23,746 bases of DNA, from positions 1-23,746 of IMG/VR virus record IMGVR_UViG_3300037557_000349; one strand, given 5' to 3'. The notes under the pieces are model-generated. The model ran no database searches and was not told the origin of the DNA. It saw only the letters and a list, made by a program, of their open reading frames with translations. Below are positions 1 through 6,551 of the stretch, one piece after another. The DNA comes from a virus. Both the position numbers and the translations under genes were made by a program. Positions within the stretch are counted from its first letter, which is position 1. Each line of letters begins with the position of its first letter.

Positions 1-283
1 CTGCGGTTTCTAATTGCTGAACTTTATAATCTAAGGCCGCTTCTTCTCCAGAAGACTGCCATAAAAAGCCAAAGGCTCCAGAAACTGCCGCGGGCAAACC
101 CAAGACATACGCAATATTGTCTTTGATTTTGTCAATTAGGCTTGTGACTTTATCAGTCGCCTTCTTAGCGCTATCAATGACATTACTGCTCACATCTGGG
201 TTTGCCCCAGCATTCGTCTCTTCTAAAGGTTGCGAAAGTAATTCCCCAACCTCGTTTAGACGTTTTCGCAGTTTATCATCCAT
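1..283 (-). CDS. Small membrane protein, partial (runs off left edge)
   Basis: Reading the minus strand from an ATG at 283 gives an open frame of 94 codons with no stop before the window edge, so the C-terminus is missing. The product begins MDDKLRKRLNEVGELL, has a hydrophilic helix-prone first half of about 55 residues (Asp/Lys/Glu-rich, IDSAKKATDKVTSLIDKIKD), then one hydrophobic segment (about residues 62-78, IAYVLGLPAAVSGAFGF), then a return to charged sequence (SSGEEAALDYKVQQLET). This looks like a single-pass or hairpin membrane protein. It lies downstream of the holin on the same strand, where lysis-associated genes such as spanins or a second holin are often found. The family is not recognised; a lysis role is inferred from position only. 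Confidence 0.6.
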   Translation of the reverse strand, partial: MDDKLRKRLNEVGELLSQPLEETNAGANPDVSSNVIDSAKKATDKVTSLIDKIKDNIAYVLGLPAAVSGAFGFLWQSSGEEAALDYKVQQLETA

Positions 284-354
284 AGCAACCCCGTAAATCC
301 CATACAGGACTTAAGTCCTAGTTGCTAGTCATGATACCTGCTAATCCCATACAG
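284..354. promoter_or_regulatory. Palindrome and direct repeats between holin and next gene
   Basis: The roughly 100-base gap between the two minus-strand genes holds a perfect 14-bp palindrome AGGACTTAAGTCCT at 306-319, flanked by inverted arms AGCAAC (284-289) and GTTGCT (321-326). A 12-bp direct repeat AATCCCATACAG occurs at 296-307 and 343-354, spaced 47 bp. No T-tract follows, so it does not look like an intrinsic terminator. A protein-binding site controlling the left-most gene is the best guess; nothing in the sequence proves this. Confidence 0.35.
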
Positions 355-385
355 CAATGTACAGAATTGTATGTCTTTTGGTGTC

Positions 386-592
386 CTACGACATCATCGA
401 CGGAGAGCGATCACCAAACTTCGATGCCATCCAACCTTTGATGACTGCAACTGCGGCAGAAACTCCTGCCGCAACAATCATTTTCCAGTTATCAACACCT
501 AAGTCCATTACGCTGTTAGTACCCATGGCACCAATAGCGGCCTGAACGAAAGTGGCAATCGTCCGTTCGGCTAGATCTTTGTACTCAGCCAT
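386..592 (-). CDS. Phage holin, r1t type
   Basis: A 68-residue protein that reads like the Lactococcus phage r1t holin family. The N-terminus is KDLAERTIATFVQAAIGAMG, followed by a short linker with a conserved-type VDNWK, a second hydrophobic segment IVAAGVSAAVAVIKGWMASKFG, and the characteristic end GDRSPSMMS (family pattern G-D-x-x-S/T-P-S). Two membrane segments are visible (about residues 12-26 and 38-53). Holins of this family oligomerise in the inner membrane and open holes that time lysis. A good ribosome binding site (GAGGTGA) precedes the ATG. No endolysin is seen in the window, so it presumably lies beyond the left edge. Confidence 0.85.
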   Translation of the reverse strand: MAEYKDLAERTIATFVQAAIGAMGTNSVMDLGVDNWKMIVAAGVSAAVAVIKGWMASKFGDRSPSMMS

Positions 593-623
593 ACGTCACC
601 TCGTATTCCTCGCCTGTTAAAGA

Positions 624-639
624 TGGTCATTGTTGACCA
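624..639. promoter_or_regulatory. Operator-like inverted repeat over the -35 box
   Basis: TGGTCA (624-629) and TGACCA (634-639) form a perfect 6-bp inverted repeat with a 4-base centre, and the right arm includes most of the -35 hexamer TTGACC. A dimeric repressor bound here would block polymerase. No regulator gene is visible in the window. The small size means chance is possible. Confidence 0.35.
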
Positions 640-662
640 ACATGAATATTACTCTCTATAGA
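633..662 (+). promoter_or_regulatory. Sigma70-like promoter for the plus-strand operon
   Basis: TTGACC (633-638) matches the -35 consensus TTGACA at five of six positions. An 18-base spacer leads to TATAGA (657-662), which matches TATAAT at four of six. Transcription would start near 669 and leave a leader of about 95 bases before the ATG at 765. It is the only convincing promoter-like pair seen upstream of this operon. The call is by eye. Confidence 0.45.
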
Positions 663-764
663 GCACTCGAAAAGGGACGTATACTGTTACAGGTTGCGAT
701 GCAAGTCGATAATCTCATGTATGATCTAAGTAATTAGGCGATCCTTTCATAGAGGTATTTATTT

Positions 765-1001
765 ATGGATTTTCAAACAACAATTGCGAATGCAACAAAA
801 AAGTCTTTATTGCTTGAAGTCATAGGTGGCGTTGAGCCAAATGTCTTTCGTCTTTCGTGGGCAGTAAACATCGACCCCGCTACTCTTTCTGACACTTATA
901 CGGCTCCTGCGGATAGTACTAATCCAGCCGAAGCCCAACTGGAAGAAGCCGTCAAACACTGGAAAGCGTTAAAAGACCAGCGTGACGCTATTTCCGAGTA
1001 A
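765..1001 (+). CDS. Hypothetical phage protein (78 aa)
   Basis: First gene of the plus-strand operon, with ribosome binding site GAGG about ten bases before the ATG. The product (MDFQTTIANATKKSLLLEV...) is soluble-looking and acidic, with a helix-prone C-terminal third (NPAEAQLEEAVKHWKALKDQRDA) and no signal peptide or membrane segment. The family is not recognised. The next gene starts 9 bases after the stop, so the two are probably co-transcribed. Being first behind the operator-bearing promoter could suit an early or regulatory function, but no DNA-binding motif is seen. Confidence 0.65.
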   Translation: MDFQTTIANATKKSLLLEVIGGVEPNVFRLSWAVNIDPATLSDTYTAPADSTNPAEAQLEEAVKHWKALKDQRDAISE

Positions 1002-1010
1002 GGTAGCGTA

Positions 1011-1220
1011 ATGGCATTAACAGCAGAACAAGAAACAACAGCAAAGGCTTCCGCTAAGAGTTATTTAGAATATTCAATTTATGTTCTTTGTGTCTCTCTT
1101 GGTTTAGACCCTTCTGCCTGTAATCATCCTTATACAAATCCCGTTGCTTCTGGCACATGGTCGCATGACGCTCATGAATGTTTGAAAGAACAATTAGCCT
1201 CATTAAACGCGTTGGGGTAA
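1011..1220 (+). CDS. Hypothetical phage protein (69 aa)
   Basis: A short ORF with ribosome binding site AAGG just upstream, in the same close series as its neighbours. The sequence MALTAEQETTAKASAKSYLE opens with a helix. A moderately hydrophobic stretch around YSIYVLCVSLGL contains one of two cysteines, the other being in DPSACNHPY. It ends with a second helix (DAHECLKEQLASLNAL). No family recognised and no catalytic motif visible. It is supported by operon position, spacing and the ribosome site. Confidence 0.6.
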   Translation: MALTAEQETTAKASAKSYLEYSIYVLCVSLGLDPSACNHPYTNPVASGTWSHDAHECLKEQLASLNALG

Positions 1221-1224
1221 TCAA

Positions 1225-1470
1225 ATGTTGGATGACAAGACCCAACTTGAGATAGCAGTAGCGCAGGGTAAACAACTAAGAGACAAAACCCAAATCCATA
1301 CAAAAGAAGAACATGTAAATGTTAATGGATTTGAACTCAAGTCTAAAGACGAAGAAATAGTTCGTTGGGTTCCAGAATTGGCTGGCTGGGAATATGACAG
1401 AGACCCAGTTATGTGGTTCTGCAAACAAATCAACGATGACGATCCCGATTTGAAGGGAGGAATGATCTAA
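1225..1470 (+). CDS. Hypothetical acidic phage protein (81 aa)
   Basis: Starts 4 bases after the previous stop; GGGG within the end of that gene can act as ribosome binding site. The product is highly charged (MLDDKTQLEIAVAQGKQLRDK at the N-terminus, QINDDDPDLKGG near the C-terminus), with a central Trp-rich patch (VRWVPELAGWEYDRDPVMWF). No known family recognised. The stop overlaps the next start by one base (TAATG), which indicates translational coupling. Confidence 0.65.
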   Translation: MLDDKTQLEIAVAQGKQLRDKTQIHTKEEHVNVNGFELKSKDEEIVRWVPELAGWEYDRDPVMWFCKQINDDDPDLKGGMI

Positions 1471-1793
1471 TGGCAGTTAGAAACAATGCCTCCGGTAACA
1501 CTTACGATGCCGCTAAAGATCTTGCTCAAAATGAAGTGGAATTAGCGTCCTATTGTTATGTTCTTGGATTGGATTACGCCGCCAATAGTGAAACCATTAC
1601 AATTGATCAAATTGTTGAACGAATAAGAGTTCAATATAAATTCAATGACATGGTTAATGCTTTGAATGAAACATTGGACGAAGCGGAACGTCTACCATGG
1701 CACGCTCCTAATTATTATCTTCGGACACAACACAGTCGAATAACCAAACTAGTGCGTAGACGCTGGCATTGGGTGAAAATGGCGGGAGGCTGA
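1470..1793 (+). CDS. Hypothetical phage protein (107 aa)
   Basis: Coupled to the upstream gene by a TAATG overlap. The product is mainly helical in appearance: residues 10-35 (TYDAAKDLAQNEVELASYCY), 45-75 with IVERIRVQYKFNDMVNALNE, and a strongly basic, aromatic C-terminus (SRITKLVRRRWHWVKMAGG) that could bind nucleic acid or an acidic partner. The size and basic tail recall small virion or packaging accessory proteins, but no family could be named. The final codons carry the ribosome binding site (GGGAGG) for the next gene. Confidence 0.65.
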   Translation: MAVRNNASGNTYDAAKDLAQNEVELASYCYVLGLDYAANSETITIDQIVERIRVQYKFNDMVNALNETLDEAERLPWHAPNYYLRTQHSRITKLVRRRWHWVKMAGG

Positions 1794-1794
1794 T

Positions 1795-2541
1795 ATGGCT
1801 AGTTCATGGTTTGAACGCAATACCGTCGCAAAGATGTTGACTAATGCTGATGGGGATATGGCTAAATGGATTTCCATTATGCAAGATTACATTGCTGGAA
1901 TTAATACTTTTCAAGACACCAATGCAATGGATAAACGGCAAATTGCTGTAGGCGAAGATGCTGAACTTCTTAAATGGGAAATGCTAAAGACTCCAATTCC
2001 GGGTTGGGAAGAAGCCATTTGGATGCCTCTAGCAGTGCGTCAAATGTTCCTTGAACTTTTAAATCCAACAAACATTTTGTCAGACAATCCTATCGGATTT
2101 TTTTACAACCTGAATGAGTTGGTAAAAGCAGGCAGAACCCATAATTTCATAAACAACATCGAACTTCATTACTTTGAACAATACGGACTAACACAATCAG
2201 ATGTTGCCGCTGTTGCAGGTTCTATGGAATATAACGCAATTGACGTTCAAGACATTCTGGATGGAACAGATGCCGGAACGAAAGACTATGTAGACCTCAG
2301 ATTCCCTCATGTTGTAGCACTTGGTACTGATCTTTTAGAGGCTTATGCGGGTCAACTTGCTGTCGGTGGGACAATGATCATAACCGAAACAGCAAATTAT
2401 GGTGGCTTGTACAAATCAAGTGCAATTGTTAAACACCACCACTTGTACATGCCTCACGAATGGCTACTTGCACAATCTAATTTGCACGTTCATCACATGC
2501 CTATTGACCATGGATACTCGATAGTCCAACGGGTATCGTGA
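1795..2541 (+). CDS. Hypothetical protein; C-terminal half methyltransferase-like
   Basis: A 248-residue protein behind a strong ribosome site. The N-terminal half (residues 1-120) is Trp-rich and helical and not recognised. From about residue 130 the order of segments resembles the second half of a class I methyltransferase: an acidic turn at residues 150-157 (DVQDILDG), a strand and helix at 171-187 (PHVVALGTDLLEAYAGQ), GG followed by a hydrophobic strand at 191-198 (GGTMIITE), and a last strand pair (HMPIDHGYSIVQRV). The glycine-rich SAM-binding loop that should come earlier is not seen. The protein is therefore either degenerate or a different fold with a similar outline. It is the last gene before three oxygenases in the same operon. 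Confidence 0.6.
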   Translation: MASSWFERNTVAKMLTNADGDMAKWISIMQDYIAGINTFQDTNAMDKRQIAVGEDAELLKWEMLKTPIPGWEEAIWMPLAVRQMFLELLNPTNILSDNPIGFFYNLNELVKAGRTHNFINNIELHYFEQYGLTQSDVAAVAGSMEYNAIDVQDILDGTDAGTKDYVDLRFPHVVALGTDLLEAYAGQLAVGGTMIITETANYGGLYKSSAIVKHHHLYMPHEWLLAQSNLHVHHMPIDHGYSIVQRVS

Positions 2542-2553
2542 TAATCTGACTCT

Positions 2554-3492
2554 ATGAGTCCTTTTCCGCAGTACAAAATCTCTGACGATGATTGTAAATC
2601 CATTTCTGAAATGGATATTGAAATTCTTTCAAATGGAATAGTTCTATTTAAAAATGCTATAGACGTAAACGAAGATCGTCTCCTTTCTTGGTTAGATGAA
2701 AATGTTTCCCCTTCTAATTGTGGATTGGAATGGAAAGAGGAAGGCGATGAACAGTGGGCGGAAGATTGGGAAGGTAACCGTCATCCGATTCAAAAACTTT
2801 TAGAACAGCCGTTCAGACTCGGACACGAGCAAGAAAAAATGCCTGTTCAAGATGACACTCCCTCTGACATAAAAGAATTCTTCTTCAACTGTGAGAAAAC
2901 CATTTACCACGGATTGATGCGTTACATCCATCTCTACCCAATGATTCTCAACACTATTTGGTGGAAGAACCGTGGTCACATACTCCGCTACACCGAAGGC
3001 AATCAATTAGGTCATCATAATGACAACGACACCAACTTTAGAGTTGTAGATGGATTACGATATCCAACTTCTCGACCTCAAGCCATTTATCAAGTAGTGG
3101 CAAATATTATCTATTTAAATGATAATTTCAATGGAGGGGAAATGCATTTCCCTTATGCAGATGTTACTTATAAGCCTGTCCTAGGGGACATGATTTATTT
3201 CCCTCAAAATTACACAGGCACACACGGAGTAGCGCCTGTCACTTCAGGGAAACGCTACGTTTATCTTTCTAATTTTGGACAAGGGGAAGATGACATAGTT
3301 CAAATTCATGAACCAGACGATGAAACAGCAAACTGGGTTTCCCCCACTTACCTCCCATGGGTTTTTCAAGATTACGAAAAATACTTTAATTCTTCCTATT
3401 CTTCGCGTGTCCCACCCGGAGAACTGAATCCTGTAGAACAAGAGCGCCCACTAGAAGGGGAACCAACCGGAGTTTTTACCTCTTATGAGTAA
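2554..3492 (+). CDS. 2OG-Fe(II) oxygenase, prolyl-4-hydroxylase-like (A1)
   Basis: A 312-residue member of the prolyl-4-hydroxylase-like 2OG-Fe(II) oxygenase superfamily, which uses O2 and 2-oxoglutarate to hydroxylate substrates and release succinate and CO2. The double-stranded beta-helix core lies at about residues 140-245: RGHILRYTEGNQLGHHNDND gives the HxD metal ligands (H155, D157), GGEMHFPYADV is the characteristic GGE...FP strand, GDMIYFPQNY follows, then distal ligand H224 (THGV) and R234 (GKRY) for 2OG carboxylate binding. All core residues are present. An N-terminal NGIVLFKNAI segment is shared with several paralogues here. The substrate is unknown. The gene lacks a strong ribosome site, so the start is uncertain. 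It overlaps the next gene by 8 bases. Confidence 0.9.
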   Translation: MSPFPQYKISDDDCKSISEMDIEILSNGIVLFKNAIDVNEDRLLSWLDENVSPSNCGLEWKEEGDEQWAEDWEGNRHPIQKLLEQPFRLGHEQEKMPVQDDTPSDIKEFFFNCEKTIYHGLMRYIHLYPMILNTIWWKNRGHILRYTEGNQLGHHNDNDTNFRVVDGLRYPTSRPQAIYQVVANIIYLNDNFNGGEMHFPYADVTYKPVLGDMIYFPQNYTGTHGVAPVTSGKRYVYLSNFGQGEDDIVQIHEPDDETANWVSPTYLPWVFQDYEKYFNSSYSSRVPPGELNPVEQERPLEGEPTGVFTSYE

Positions 3493-4510
3493 AGGTCTAC
3501 ACGATGCGAGTACACCTCAAATAACAGATTCTATTATAAAAGAAATAGCCGAATATGATGCTGAACATATTGGAGGAGGGGTAGTTCGTTTTTCTGGTGT
3601 TTCGTTTATCCCTGATTACATCTTCCCTTGGATTCAGCAAGCGGCACAAGAAGCCCACGAACAGCGTTGGACGTATGAAACAGATGAAAACGGGGTTACT
3701 TATGCTTTGAATGAGGATTTAAACAAGTTTGACTTAGAACAAGTAAAACTAGTTCCAACAAGAGTTCTAGATCCTGTTACAGAATCCACTCCATCAGAAA
3801 TCACAGAAACATTGAATTACTGGGAAGACATGATCTATAAGTGTCTTATTAGATATGTTGACTTTTTTCCAATGGTTTTAGGAACATTATGGTGGAGAAA
3901 TAGAGGACATATTCTTCGTTATAAAGAAGGAAATTTTCTAGGCACTCATAACGACAATGACGCGAACTACCGTTCCACTAACGGAACAAAATATGTTCCT
4001 CAAGTTCAATCCGCTTCTCGTCAAACTCTTGCTGTTTTACTTTATTTGAATGATGGTGTTCAACATCCAGACAAATTAGACGGCACTAATTACACAGGCG
4101 GAGAAATGAATTTTCCCTACTTGGATATCAACTATCAAGGTAAAACTGGAGACATAATCATTTTTCCATGCAACTTTTTAGCAACTCATGGAGTAAACAC
4201 CGTAACGGCTGGAGACAGATACACATATCTAGAGTTCTTTTCACAAGGAAGCCCACAACCAGAAGTAGGGGTTAATGTAGTAGAGCCAGATGCAATCGAC
4301 TCGTGGTGTCCCCCGCATTGGTTAAACAACATCTACGATGATTACGCCAAGTACGCTAAACATAGTGAAATAGGAGCGAACAAAAACGTAACGGATAGAA
4401 CTAATCCTGTTTTTCAAAATCGAACGCTAGAAGGCAAAGAAGGACTATCAAAAGGATATGACCACGGAGATGTCGTAGATATTAACTATCAACGAAATCT
4501 GTCTACATGA
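3485..4510 (+). CDS. 2OG-Fe(II) oxygenase, prolyl-4-hydroxylase-like (A2)
   Basis: The longest paralogue (341 residues). Ligands are H155 and D157 in LGTHNDND, distal H235 in THGV and R245 in GDRYTY. The GGEMNFPYLDI strand is preceded by a loop containing DGTNYT, which occurs again in the minus-strand oxygenase at 6548-7375 but not in the other paralogues. The N-terminal GGGVVRFSGV matches the family opening motif. A C-terminal extension of about 95 residues after the catalytic core (VVEPDAIDSWCPPHWLNNIY onwards) resembles the tail of the preceding paralogue and may bind substrate or partner. It overlaps the upstream gene by 8 bases and the downstream one by ATGA. Confidence 0.9.
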   Translation: MSKGLHDASTPQITDSIIKEIAEYDAEHIGGGVVRFSGVSFIPDYIFPWIQQAAQEAHEQRWTYETDENGVTYALNEDLNKFDLEQVKLVPTRVLDPVTESTPSEITETLNYWEDMIYKCLIRYVDFFPMVLGTLWWRNRGHILRYKEGNFLGTHNDNDANYRSTNGTKYVPQVQSASRQTLAVLLYLNDGVQHPDKLDGTNYTGGEMNFPYLDINYQGKTGDIIIFPCNFLATHGVNTVTAGDRYTYLEFFSQGSPQPEVGVNVVEPDAIDSWCPPHWLNNIYDDYAKYAKHSEIGANKNVTDRTNPVFQNRTLEGKEGLSKGYDHGDVVDINYQRNLST

Positions 4511-5307
4511 AGCATTTAGATGGCGGAGTCGTTTTATTTGAAAAAATAATCGACATTCCAGATCACATAATCCCCGAACTATCCGAAATGGTCGATATAG
4601 CGTTTAATACTATGTATGACTTCGTTTACGATGAAAACGGAGAACTCCAATATGGAATCAACCTGAGTGGTCACACTATTTACAAAGACGACTTACACAG
4701 CGACCCAATAAGAATTACTGGACCCGGTATTATTATTAATCCTGAATTCTTTAGTAATTGCGATAAAGCGATTTATCAAAAATTGCTCAAATATTTTTCT
4801 CTATTTCCCGATGCTTTTCCTTGCGTCTGGTGGGAAGTAGGAGGACATGTCGCTTACTATCCCACTGGATCTAAATATGGATCTCACTGCGACAATGATG
4901 TCAATTATGTTTATGGTGACGTTCCAGTAGATCAATCTGCGTTAAATCAAACAATCTCATGCAGTCTTGTCCTCAATAACGATTTTGAAGGTGGAACCAT
5001 GGCATTCACATATTTAGATCTTGATGTCAAGTTGAATGCTGGAGACTTGTTGATGTTTCCTTCTAACTTTGTTGCTACTCATGAAGTGAAAGAAGTAACT
5101 GAAGGCTCAAGATATTCTTATCTTGCTAATTTTGCTCAAGGTTCTTCTGCCCCTGACCGTAATGTCGTTGTCCAAGACACTCGTGAATCAGGCGCTCAAG
5201 GTAAATCTTGGCTTCCTGATATAGCAAAAGATTTCAAAGAATTATTAGAAAAAGAAGGAAAACTTATTCCTCCTGTTTTAACTCGTCTTCCTGACCATGG
5301 GCGCTAA
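4507..5307 (+). CDS. 2OG-Fe(II) oxygenase, prolyl-4-hydroxylase-like (A3)
   Basis: A 266-residue paralogue beginning directly with the family opening motif (MKHLDGGVVLFEKIIDI). Ligands are H127 and D129 (GSHCDND), distal H192 (ATHEV) and R202 (GSRYSY). The core strand reads GGTMAFTYLDL, with Thr replacing the usual Glu after GG. The start overlaps the previous stop as ATGA, so translation is coupled. The last 44 bases overlap the end of a convergent oxygenase gene on the other strand, so this operon has no room for its own terminator before opposing coding sequence. Confidence 0.9.
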   Translation: MKHLDGGVVLFEKIIDIPDHIIPELSEMVDIAFNTMYDFVYDENGELQYGINLSGHTIYKDDLHSDPIRITGPGIIINPEFFSNCDKAIYQKLLKYFSLFPDAFPCVWWEVGGHVAYYPTGSKYGSHCDNDVNYVYGDVPVDQSALNQTISCSLVLNNDFEGGTMAFTYLDLDVKLNAGDLLMFPSNFVATHEVKEVTEGSRYSYLANFAQGSSAPDRNVVVQDTRESGAQGKSWLPDIAKDFKELLEKEGKLIPPVLTRLPDHGR

Positions 5308-5992
5308 GTAGATTCGGAAACCATTCAGCGGCATTATTCGCCGCCTTTGGAGTTCCCTGCCCATAGAACTGCAAATAAGAATACCTCTCCCCAAACAAAA
5401 CAGGAGCCACAGCATGTGACCCTATGTAATTAGAGGGGTACAAAATAGCAGTTCCTTTAGGAGGTCTGACGCTCAACCCTGCATGAGCAAACTCTAATTG
5501 CCCTCCTGAAAATCCTTCATTCAATGCTATGGAAGCAGTTATTACATTGTGAATGGCATGTTCATTCTCAGGGTTAACACCCGGTGTGTACTCAATTCCG
5601 TTGTCGTGATGTGTGCCCATGTGCTGTCCCTCAATGTAAGTAGCAACATGACCGGGGGATCGCCACCAAACAGACGGAGCGACTTCTGGAAAGATTTGAA
5701 TATACCGTTGAATACATTCAAAAAGAGCATCATCCAATGCTTCGACAAATGCCCTATCTTCTTCCGTTACATCCCGTGGTAATAGATTTAGGAACCGACC
5801 CGGTGCTCCTAGATACTCCTCTGGAGTGAACTTGTAACCACCACGATTTATGTAATTTCCTTCTTCATCAATAGTGTAATCATCTGGTTCATTCGCACGA
5901 CGGCGTTCCAACCAACCAGAAAAAAAGTCGTCATCTATTTCTATGGCATTATCGAATTTAACAATCCCATTAGCAAATTTATGTTCTTTCAT
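5264..5992 (-). CDS. 2OG-Fe(II) oxygenase, prolyl-4-hydroxylase-like (B1)
   Basis: The open frame extends to an ATG at 6040, but the start at 5992 is preferred: it begins MKEHKFANGIVKFDNAIEID, exactly where the paralogues begin, and overlaps the upstream gene by only 14 bases. From there it has 242 residues with H118 and D120 (GTHHDNG), GGQLEFAHAGL, distal H183 (GSHAV) and R193 (GERYSY), so the active site is complete. It ends inside the 3' end of the convergent plus-strand oxygenase. It is the last gene of the long minus-strand series and immediately follows the dehydrogenase-like gene. Confidence 0.88.
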   Translation of the reverse strand: MKEHKFANGIVKFDNAIEIDDDFFSGWLERRRANEPDDYTIDEEGNYINRGGYKFTPEEYLGAPGRFLNLLPRDVTEEDRAFVEALDDALFECIQRYIQIFPEVAPSVWWRSPGHVATYIEGQHMGTHHDNGIEYTPGVNPENEHAIHNVITASIALNEGFSGGQLEFAHAGLSVRPPKGTAILYPSNYIGSHAVAPVLFGERYSYLQFYGQGTPKAANNAAEWFPNLLSAHGQEDELKQEE

Positions 5993-6551
5993 CCGCCTCA
6001 TTGTCCATTCTTTGCTGTCTAAACATTTTGGCAGGTTCATCTAAAACAATCCCATCAAAGGGTGTTTCTTCAAAAAGGTCTGCAACAATTTTTGCATCTT
6101 TTCCAAACAAATAAAACGAACGCTCGTTCGTATAGTTATCTGGACCGGGTATCGGATATCCATAAATTGCGGCATCCACATAACTAAACGATCCCGCATT
6201 AGATACTGCTAATAATTCTGATTGAAATATCCCTTTAGAGTTTGCGGCTTGTATATGTTTTCCAATATCTCCACTCTCAACAAAATTAGCGTCTACAAAG
6301 ATCCCTTCATAATTGGCAGAAGTTGCAGTGTGAAGATTTGGGATCACTCCACCCTGCCAGCAAATAGAAAAAACAATATCGACTTCACCTAAAAGTTCTT
6401 CAACAGTGTCCTTTTCAATAAAAGACTCTGCCCGTTCTCTAGTTGCTTCTGATCTTTCTTCTGAAGCCCAAAAAATATCATGTCCTTGTTCTTGTAAAAC
6501 CTTACCGATACTAGAACCCATCGCTCCGGGATGAAGAATTCCTATTTTCAT
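5979..6551 (-). CDS. NAD(P)-binding dehydrogenase domain, truncated (6PGDH/DUF1932 type)
   Basis: A 190-residue Rossmann protein. It starts MKIGILHPGAMGSSIGKVLQ, a GxxGxxG-type dinucleotide loop, and continues with GHDIFWASEERSEATRERAE, VDIVFSICWQG and FVDANFVESGDIGKHI. This is the pattern of the N-terminal domain of the 3-hydroxyisobutyrate/6-phosphogluconate dehydrogenase superfamily, closest to members with a C-terminal DUF1932 domain. Those proteins are usually near 280-300 residues; here the protein stops soon after a degenerate AKM motif, so the helical C-terminal domain that completes the active site is absent. It may dimerise, act with a partner, or only bind NAD(P). The start overlaps the upstream oxygenase stop as ATGA. 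Confidence 0.8.
   Translation of the reverse strand: MKIGILHPGAMGSSIGKVLQEQGHDIFWASEERSEATRERAESFIEKDTVEELLGEVDIVFSICWQGGVIPNLHTATSANYEGIFVDANFVESGDIGKHIQAANSKGIFQSELLAVSNAGSFSYVDAAIYGYPIPGPDNYTNERSFYLFGKDAKIVADLFEETPFDGIVLDEPAKMFRQQRMDNEADERT

Larger units (their letters stand above)
593..764. promoter_or_regulatory. Divergent intergenic region between holin and plus-strand operon
   Basis: This 172-base non-coding region separates leftward lysis genes from the rightward operon that begins at 765, so it must contain or transmit the start of both transcripts. It holds the plus-strand promoter and operator-like repeat listed separately, a 10-bp palindrome CTCTATAGAG (654-663) covering the -10 region, and the ribosome binding site GAGG shortly before 765. 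On the minus strand the bases just before the plus-strand ATG read AATAAATA, which loosely resembles a T4-type late promoter, but one mismatch and no second copy make that weak. Confidence 0.5.

Noticed and set aside
745-765. T4-type late promoter on the minus strand
   Set aside because: AATAAATA is one base off the T4 late consensus, occurs again inside a fibre gene (near 17920), and does not recur before other minus-strand genes.
1054-1433. Minus-strand ORFs opposite the small plus-strand genes
   Set aside because: They conflict with a coupled series of genes on the plus strand with ribosome sites and short spacings.
5993-6040. Upstream start (6040) for the oxygenase at 5264-5992
   Set aside because: It would overlap the dehydrogenase gene by 62 bases and add 16 residues without counterpart in any paralogue.
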